Assembly (NCBI GenBank): GCA_030635025.1
Contig: DAOVZQ010000004.1
Span: 1 to 20,125, forward strand
DNA: 20,125 nt
Direction of reading: 5' to 3'
From: a bacterium
GTDB lineage: Bacteria > Krumholzibacteriota > Krumholzibacteriia > LZORAL124-64-63
Shown here piece by piece: positions 15,850 through 20,125 of the stretch (position 1 is its first letter; each line of letters starts with the position of its first letter). A model generated the notes under the pieces. That model was not told the DNA's origin. It was given only the letters and a program-made list of their open reading frames with translations, and made no database searches. The position numbers were made by a program, and so were the translations under genes.

Positions 15850-17388
15850 ATGTCCAGGTCCGCATCCACTCGGTTCCGGTTTGTCGTTGTATTCGCTTTG
15901 TGTTTTGTGCTGGCGCCCACCACGGTATTGGCCGAAGGCGAAGCCGCTCCCGATTCGACCTATTTTACCATGGAAGCCGAGGGTGCTTCGGTCGGCTGGA
16001 TGTCCATGCTGAAGACAACCCTGGATAACGGCAATGCCCTCTACTACGGCAGCGGTGTGCTGCGAGGCACAACGACCGTAACCTGGAAACTGGAACTCAC
16101 GGCTGATCTGACTCGCCTGATCACCATCGAGTCGAGCTTGAAGATGCCCGAGCGGGTCATCACCTCCAAGTCGACGTTCCAGGAGAAGGGGGGCAAGCCG
16201 GACATGGTGTTTTCCGTCGACGGCCAACGCTACCCTGTGCCGGTGGAAGAGGTCAAAGCCGGGGCTGTCTTCGTTCCCCAGATGCTTGTTGCCGCACTGG
16301 CGCCCCTGTCCGACAGACTATCCGGCGAGGACCCCAAGAAGATCGATATCAAGCTTCACGCCACAAATGGCGCCCAGGCGATCATGCTACACGTCCAGGG
16401 CAAGCCCGACTCCCGTGTCATGGTTCGCGGCGAGGAGATGCCGGTCCGGACCTTCCTGCTCACGGGGACCCATCCAGAAATGGACGAACCGGTCGAGATC
16501 AACCTCTATCAGCGTCCCGACGGCACCTTCTACGGTATCAAGACGGGAGGCTTGAGCATGTTCGCCACCGGCGGCGCGGACGAAGCGGGACCCATGCCTC
16601 GTGAGTACCCCGTGACCGTCGTGTCCGGCGACGTGCAGTTGGAAGGCGTATTGACCCTGCCTCCCGAAGATGAAGAGGCGCCCGGACCCTTCGCCGCAGT
16701 CCTGATTGTGGCCGGTCCGGCCCAGAACGGGATGGATGCCCATAACGCCGGGTTCCGTCTCAACGCCCATCTCGCCCAGGGTATGGCCCTGGGGGGTGCG
16801 GCTACTCTTCGCTACGATCCACGCGACCTTGCGGGTGGCGGCCCTGGGATCATGACCAATCTGGCCGACGATGCCGTGGCCGCTCTGGCCGTCCTGCGGG
16901 AGCGGGCGGAGATCGATCCGGCCAAAGTCCTGCTGCTCGGGCACGGTGAAGGCGCCATGCTCCTGGGTGAATCGGCCGGCAAGGCTGCCGCCGCAGGCGC
17001 ACCCGCCTCGGGGCTGATCTATCTCGGCGGGGTCACCGTTCCCGGTGCGGATCTGCACGCGGTATCGCCCCGTCCCGCAGACGCGTCTTGGCTTGAGTCG
17101 TTTCTCGTCTACGATCCTCGTGCGTTCCTGGGCGACGAGGTGCCGCCCCTGTTGATCCTGCACGGTGAACTGGACGCGGACGTGCCGCCGGACAACGCCA
17201 CCGGCCTGAAGAGCTTTCTCAACGATGCCGGTCACATGCGCGTGTCCTGCACGGTCGCCAAGAACATGAATCATTATCTGCAGAGTGCCGAGACGGGGAC
17301 GGTGGAGGAGTACGCGGATCTGGAGCCCGCGTGCGCCGACGGGATCATCAAGCGCATCACATCGTTCGTGGGGTTCTGTGCGCGCTAG
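15850..17388 (+). CDS. Exported alpha/beta-hydrolase-fold protein lacking the catalytic serine
   Basis: 512 aa. The ATG at 15850 has AAGGAGG (15838-15844) 5 nt upstream; the in-frame ATG at 15802 lacks one and would hide the signal peptide. The signal peptide is at 1-28 (hydrophobic 11-22, cleavage after VLA). An N-terminal beta-rich domain (about 30-235) has no family I can name. The C-terminal half (about 250-510) follows secreted alpha/beta hydrolases: VLIVAGPAQNG, LRYDPRDL, LLLGHGEGAM, LILHGELDADVPP and NMNHYLQ. The nucleophile elbow GxSxG reads GHGEG, with Gly366 (codon GGT) where Ser is expected, while Asp442 and His475 of the triad appear kept. It is probably a pseudoenzyme or a binding protein. 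A single base (GGT to AGT) would restore serine. Its stop overlaps that of the convergent GH13 gene. Confidence 0.82.
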   Translation: MSRSASTRFRFVVVFALCFVLAPTTVLAEGEAAPDSTYFTMEAEGASVGWMSMLKTTLDNGNALYYGSGVLRGTTTVTWKLELTADLTRLITIESSLKMPERVITSKSTFQEKGGKPDMVFSVDGQRYPVPVEEVKAGAVFVPQMLVAALAPLSDRLSGEDPKKIDIKLHATNGAQAIMLHVQGKPDSRVMVRGEEMPVRTFLLTGTHPEMDEPVEINLYQRPDGTFYGIKTGGLSMFATGGADEAGPMPREYPVTVVSGDVQLEGVLTLPPEDEEAPGPFAAVLIVAGPAQNGMDAHNAGFRLNAHLAQGMALGGAATLRYDPRDLAGGGPGIMTNLADDAVAALAVLRERAEIDPAKVLLLGHGEGAMLLGESAGKAAAAGAPASGLIYLGGVTVPGADLHAVSPRPADASWLESFLVYDPRAFLGDEVPPLLILHGELDADVPPDNATGLKSFLNDAGHMRVSCTVAKNMNHYLQSAETGTVEEYADLEPACADGIIKRITSFVGFCAR

Positions 17389-19907
17389 AGCTCCGGATCC
17401 AGGTACACCCTGCATTCGAAGGGTTCCAGAGAAATCCATAGGCCCCGGTCGCGAATCTCGCCGGCCGGGGCTTCCTGCGTCGCGTTCGTGCGGGGATCCC
17501 TGAATCGACACATATTGTTGGCGGCACTCAGGCCCAACGCTTCGGCCAGGGTTTCGCTGCGTAAACGATCCTGTGCCGCGTCGCGCCAGGATATGCTGTG
17601 ATGCGCCCATCCTGTTTGGGGCGATTCCGAGTTATTGAAGAGGACCAGGACGTGGCGTCCGGCATGGTGGTTGGCGTAGCAGTAGACGTCTTCGGCTACC
17701 GTGCCGTCATCTCCGACCACATCGAAGAGCCGGAACCCCTCGGCGCCGGCAAAGAGCGCGCGCTCGCGCAGCAGCGGTTGGATCATCCGTTCGTGGTGCG
17801 CCAGGAATCCTTCGTCGGCCGACTCGTCCGCGTAGTCGCGAGCGTACTCCATGCCGTATTTCTCGGCGTACCCTTCGAATTGCCCGTGGGCGATCATGGG
17901 CAGACCGGGCAGCGTCGCCAGCAGCGTGCAGGCGCCGAAATATCGATCGCCCTTGCCGAACTGGCTCTCGGCGGTGGCTTCGTCGGGGTTGCTCAGGAAG
18001 TTCACCATGCGCTGCAGGATCGCCGGCGCATAGTCCAGCACGTTCTTGAGTGAGCGACGGTACATCGCGTTGTCGCGGTCGCGGATCATGTGCATGAAGG
18101 CGCTGTTGTAGACGCGATGCATGCCCAGGGTGCGCACGAAGTAACCCTCCATGAGCCAGAACGCCTCGGCAAGCAAGAGCGTATCCGGAGCCTCGATGGC
18201 GATACGATCTACGACCTCCCGCCAGAACTCACGCGGCATGGCGCGGTCGAAGTTCTGCTGATCCAGGGCGTGGGACGCGCGGCCGGGGATGTCGCTGCCC
18301 GCGCCGGGCTCAGGATGCCAGAGCCTTCGGACGTGCTTCCGTGCCAGCACCATGGCCGCATCGAAGCGGATCACGGGGAAGCGTTGCGCCACCGCGACGA
18401 TCTCGCGGATTACGGCCTCGCGCGCCTCGGGATTGAGAAAGTCGATCTGTGCCGTGTCGTTCCAGGGCATGTTGGTGCCGTCGTTGCCGTGGTAGAGGTA
18501 CCGGTTGATGCCGGTGTGCCGGTCGGTGCGTTGAAAGACGACCGCAGCGTCACTGTGGTCCTCATAGCCGTCTTCGAGGCGAATGGCGACATCGTCATGA
18601 TCGGACAGGTCATCTCCACTGTAACCGTATGACGGGAAGGGCGGATGATCGACGCCGACGAACCAGTCCGGGTGCTCGTGGACCCAGTCGGAATCCAGGC
18701 CTGTGTGGTTGGGAACCATGTCGCCGGCCAGTCGGATGCCGCGTTCCCCGGCGCGATGACGTAAATCTTCGAGTGCGGGTTCACCGCCCAGGTCGTCGGC
18801 TACGCGATAGCTCTCAATAGCGTAGGCGCTTGCCAGGGCCTCGGAATTCCCTCGACGGCGTTTGATCGTGCGAGACGCCCCGCTCCGCTGCCAGACTCCG
18901 ATCAACCAGAGCCCCGTGAATCCGCGCGCCGCCATTTCGTCCAGGACCTCGTCGGGGATGGCATCCAGGGTGGTGATGGGGCTATCGAATCGGCGCGAGA
19001 GCTGGTGCAGCCAGACATGCGTGTTCTTGGCGAGCAGGACGAGACGCGGCATCCAGTCACTGTCGGGGGAGTAGTGTTCCATTTCGGGCTCATCGTCTGT
19101 CCCGGCGATGTCGTCCGGAGCCGAGGCGGTTTCGAAGCTCAGCTCCGCGGCGGGGCCCGGTCCGTCAAAGCGGGGCCTCTGTTCCTCGCGCAGTTCGCCG
19201 GCCGCCATTAGGAGCACATCGCTGCCGCTTTTCAGCCAGGGGGCCCAGGTCTCGTGGGCGAGAGTCAACTGGACGGCCGGATCGTCGGGTGACAGGCGCT
19301 GGGGGCGGGTTAGAAATTCGCCGAGGCTCTCGCCGGAAGGATCGAAGCCGGGACTCTCGTCCAGCAGGGTTGACAGCGCGTTCCAGGCGCGGGCGAAAAT
19401 CTCACTGTTGGTGTCGTTGTGCTCCACAATCAAATCGCTCACGGTCTTCAAGGCGGGGTTGTAATGAAGCAACCCCATAACGAGCAGGATGAGCGTACCG
19501 GATTCCACAGAGTCGGACCCTGTCTCTTGTCGGCCCTTCGGCGACGGGTCATCGATTAGATCCGTGACCGGCCCGAAGAGGGCTATTAAGTGCGACCGCG
19601 AAACGACGTCGAGTTCATTGTTCAGGACGGTGCGAACCTTGTCCCGGAAGCCGGGATCGATTTCGTCTGCGTATCGGGTCAACAGATCGGCCGCGGCCTG
19701 GGCCAGGGAGAAGAGTGCGCGTACCAGGCCGGCGCTGACCAGGGGGCCGCCGTCGGTTTGCCGGACCCGGTTGATCCGGAGCGACGCTTCGCGCGCAGCT
19801 TGCAGTCCACACTCGGGGTCGGACGAGAGCAGATCCTGGTCCAGGTCCTGGAGTCCGTACCGGATCAGGGTGGCAGTGGCGAGGGAAAGACGCGCGTCGT
19901 GAGGCAT
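17385..19907 (-). CDS. GH13 (alpha-amylase family) glycoside hydrolase/transglycosylase
   Basis: 840 aa. The start at 19907 has GGAG (complement of 19915-19918) 7 nt upstream; an in-frame ATG at 19955 adds 16 residues but has no ribosome-binding site. There is no signal peptide, so it is cytoplasmic and likely acts on internal alpha-glucans or trehalose/maltose-type sugars. The first 290 or so residues form a mainly helical domain I do not recognise. The GH13 barrel spans about 290-720: region I DMVPNHTG (396-403), region II IRFDAA with nucleophile Asp516, region III LLAEAFW with acid/base Glu581, region IV FLSNPDE with Asp642. The usual His of region IV (NHD) is Pro here. A beta-sandwich C-terminal domain closes the protein (about 738-840). 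All three catalytic acids are present, so it is probably active. The specificity cannot be assigned from sequence alone. Confidence 0.88.
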   Translation of the reverse strand: MPHDARLSLATATLIRYGLQDLDQDLLSSDPECGLQAAREASLRINRVRQTDGGPLVSAGLVRALFSLAQAAADLLTRYADEIDPGFRDKVRTVLNNELDVVSRSHLIALFGPVTDLIDDPSPKGRQETGSDSVESGTLILLVMGLLHYNPALKTVSDLIVEHNDTNSEIFARAWNALSTLLDESPGFDPSGESLGEFLTRPQRLSPDDPAVQLTLAHETWAPWLKSGSDVLLMAAGELREEQRPRFDGPGPAAELSFETASAPDDIAGTDDEPEMEHYSPDSDWMPRLVLLAKNTHVWLHQLSRRFDSPITTLDAIPDEVLDEMAARGFTGLWLIGVWQRSGASRTIKRRRGNSEALASAYAIESYRVADDLGGEPALEDLRHRAGERGIRLAGDMVPNHTGLDSDWVHEHPDWFVGVDHPPFPSYGYSGDDLSDHDDVAIRLEDGYEDHSDAAVVFQRTDRHTGINRYLYHGNDGTNMPWNDTAQIDFLNPEAREAVIREIVAVAQRFPVIRFDAAMVLARKHVRRLWHPEPGAGSDIPGRASHALDQQNFDRAMPREFWREVVDRIAIEAPDTLLLAEAFWLMEGYFVRTLGMHRVYNSAFMHMIRDRDNAMYRRSLKNVLDYAPAILQRMVNFLSNPDEATAESQFGKGDRYFGACTLLATLPGLPMIAHGQFEGYAEKYGMEYARDYADESADEGFLAHHERMIQPLLRERALFAGAEGFRLFDVVGDDGTVAEDVYCYANHHAGRHVLVLFNNSESPQTGWAHHSISWRDAAQDRLRSETLAEALGLSAANNMCRFRDPRTNATQEAPAGEIRDRGLWISLEPFECRVYLDPEL

Positions 19908-19946
19908 GGGATCGCTCCGTTGGCCAAGTGTGGATCGGCGACGACA

Positions 19947-19974
19947 ACTGTACATTCATACCGTTATTTGGCAA
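19947..19974 (-). promoter_or_regulatory. Candidate sigma70-like promoter of the GH13 gene
   Basis: On the minus strand TTGCCA (complement of 19969-19974, five of six) and TACAGT (complement of 19947-19952, four of six) are 16 bp apart. Transcription would start near 19940, giving a leader of about 33 nt to the ATG at 19907. It sits in an AT-richer stretch than the surrounding coding DNA. Confidence 0.4.
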
Positions 19975-20006
19975 GTGGAAGCTATGATCACGGCTAAGAG
20001 TGACAT

Positions 20007-20026
20007 AATGGCAGTCCAATGGCAGT
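20007..20026. repeat. 9-bp direct repeat, 11-bp period
   Basis: AATGGCAGT occurs at 20007-20015 and again at 20018-20026, one helical turn apart, between the divergent promoters. The overlapping GCAGTCCAA (20011-20019) recurs at 20079-20087 inside the CIRCE element. It could be a binding site for a regulator, or a coincidence. Confidence 0.35.
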
Positions 20027-20041
20027 GGTCTGAAATTTTGC

Positions 20042-20069
20042 TTGCCGCACCTCGGGATTGATGTATCTT
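20042..20069 (+). promoter_or_regulatory. Candidate promoter under CIRCE control
   Basis: TTGCCG (20042-20047) and TATCTT (20064-20069) are separated by 16 bp, and the CIRCE dyad begins 6 nt after the -10 box. That places the operator at the expected transcription start, the usual arrangement for HrcA-repressed genes. The regulated gene would read rightwards off the window edge; no start codon with a usable frame is visible before 20125. Confidence 0.5.
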
Positions 20070-20075
20070 ACGCGA

Positions 20076-20102
20076 TTAGCAGTCCAAGGTCTTGAGTGCT
20101 AA
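20076..20102 (+). promoter_or_regulatory. CIRCE heat-shock operator (HrcA binding site)
   Basis: TTAGCAGTC (20076-20084), nine bases, GAGTGCTAA (20094-20102). The consensus is TTAGCACTC-N9-GAGTGCTAA: the right arm and the spacer length match perfectly, and the left arm has one mismatch (G for C at its seventh base). HrcA binds this dyad to repress groESL or hrcA-grpE-dnaK operons. The gene it serves is beyond the window on the plus strand. Confidence 0.88.
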
Positions 20103-20125
20103 TTCCACTATGAGACCATAATCAA

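Noticed and set aside
19908..19955. Upstream ATG of the GH13 gene at 19955
   Set aside because: It has no ribosome-binding site and would overlap the candidate -10 box; the ATG at 19907 has GGAG at 7 nt.

Overview
The window is about 20 kb of gene-dense, high-GC chromosomal DNA. It carries ordinary housekeeping genes plus several accessory regulators. A DsbD with a periplasmic domain, a lipoprotein, exported proteins and an apparent outer-membrane barrel end point to a Gram-negative (diderm) bacterium. A CIRCE operator (HrcA-type heat-shock control) and a GroES-like protein of a type I associate with Bacteroidetes and other FCB-group bacteria fit an uncultured FCB-related lineage. That placement is a guess from content, not a computed one. 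I saw no phage, transposase, CRISPR or rRNA/tRNA signal.

Layout. (1) 1-4422, all plus strand: the 3' end of a likely beta-barrel protein, then an exported FG-GAP/VCBS repeat protein. A compact thiol-redox group follows: dsbD, thioredoxin, a TlpA-like lipoprotein and a divergent stand-alone GroES-like protein starting 2 nt after the TlpA stop. (2) 4423-4723, about 300 bp between convergent transcription units: a short inverted repeat, a strong 12-bp GC hairpin and, on the minus strand, an unlisted 21-codon ORF for a one-helix membrane peptide with a good ribosome-binding site. (3) 4724-7246, minus strand: a large membrane phosphatase with an extracytoplasmic PDZ domain, a multi-helix membrane region, a GAF-like region and a SpoIIE/PP2C catalytic domain. 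(4) 7441-15758, plus strand: a tight six-gene run valS-rodZ-like-uvrB-nadC-birA-coaX with junctions of 12, 3, -4, 2 and 1 nt, surely one transcript. (5) 15850-17388, plus strand: an exported alpha/beta-hydrolase-fold protein that lacks the nucleophilic serine. (6) 17385-19907, minus strand: a cytoplasmic GH13 enzyme with a long helical N-terminal domain; its stop codon shares one CTAG with the hydrolase stop. (7) 19908-20125: a regulatory region with a candidate promoter for the GH13 gene and, on the plus strand, a promoter with a near-perfect CIRCE element for a heat-shock gene beyond the window.

How the parts fit. Cytoplasmic thioredoxin can reduce DsbD, which passes electrons through its membrane domain to its periplasmic thioredoxin domain and then to the TlpA-like lipoprotein, giving a self-contained periplasmic reducing relay. 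The six-gene run combines tRNA charging, cell-shape control, excision repair and cofactor synthesis (NAD, protein biotinylation, CoA) and looks like a growth-linked housekeeping operon. The best targets for follow-up are the GroES-like protein in the redox operon, the 21-residue peptide, the PDZ-containing phosphatase, the serine-less hydrolase and the CIRCE promoter.
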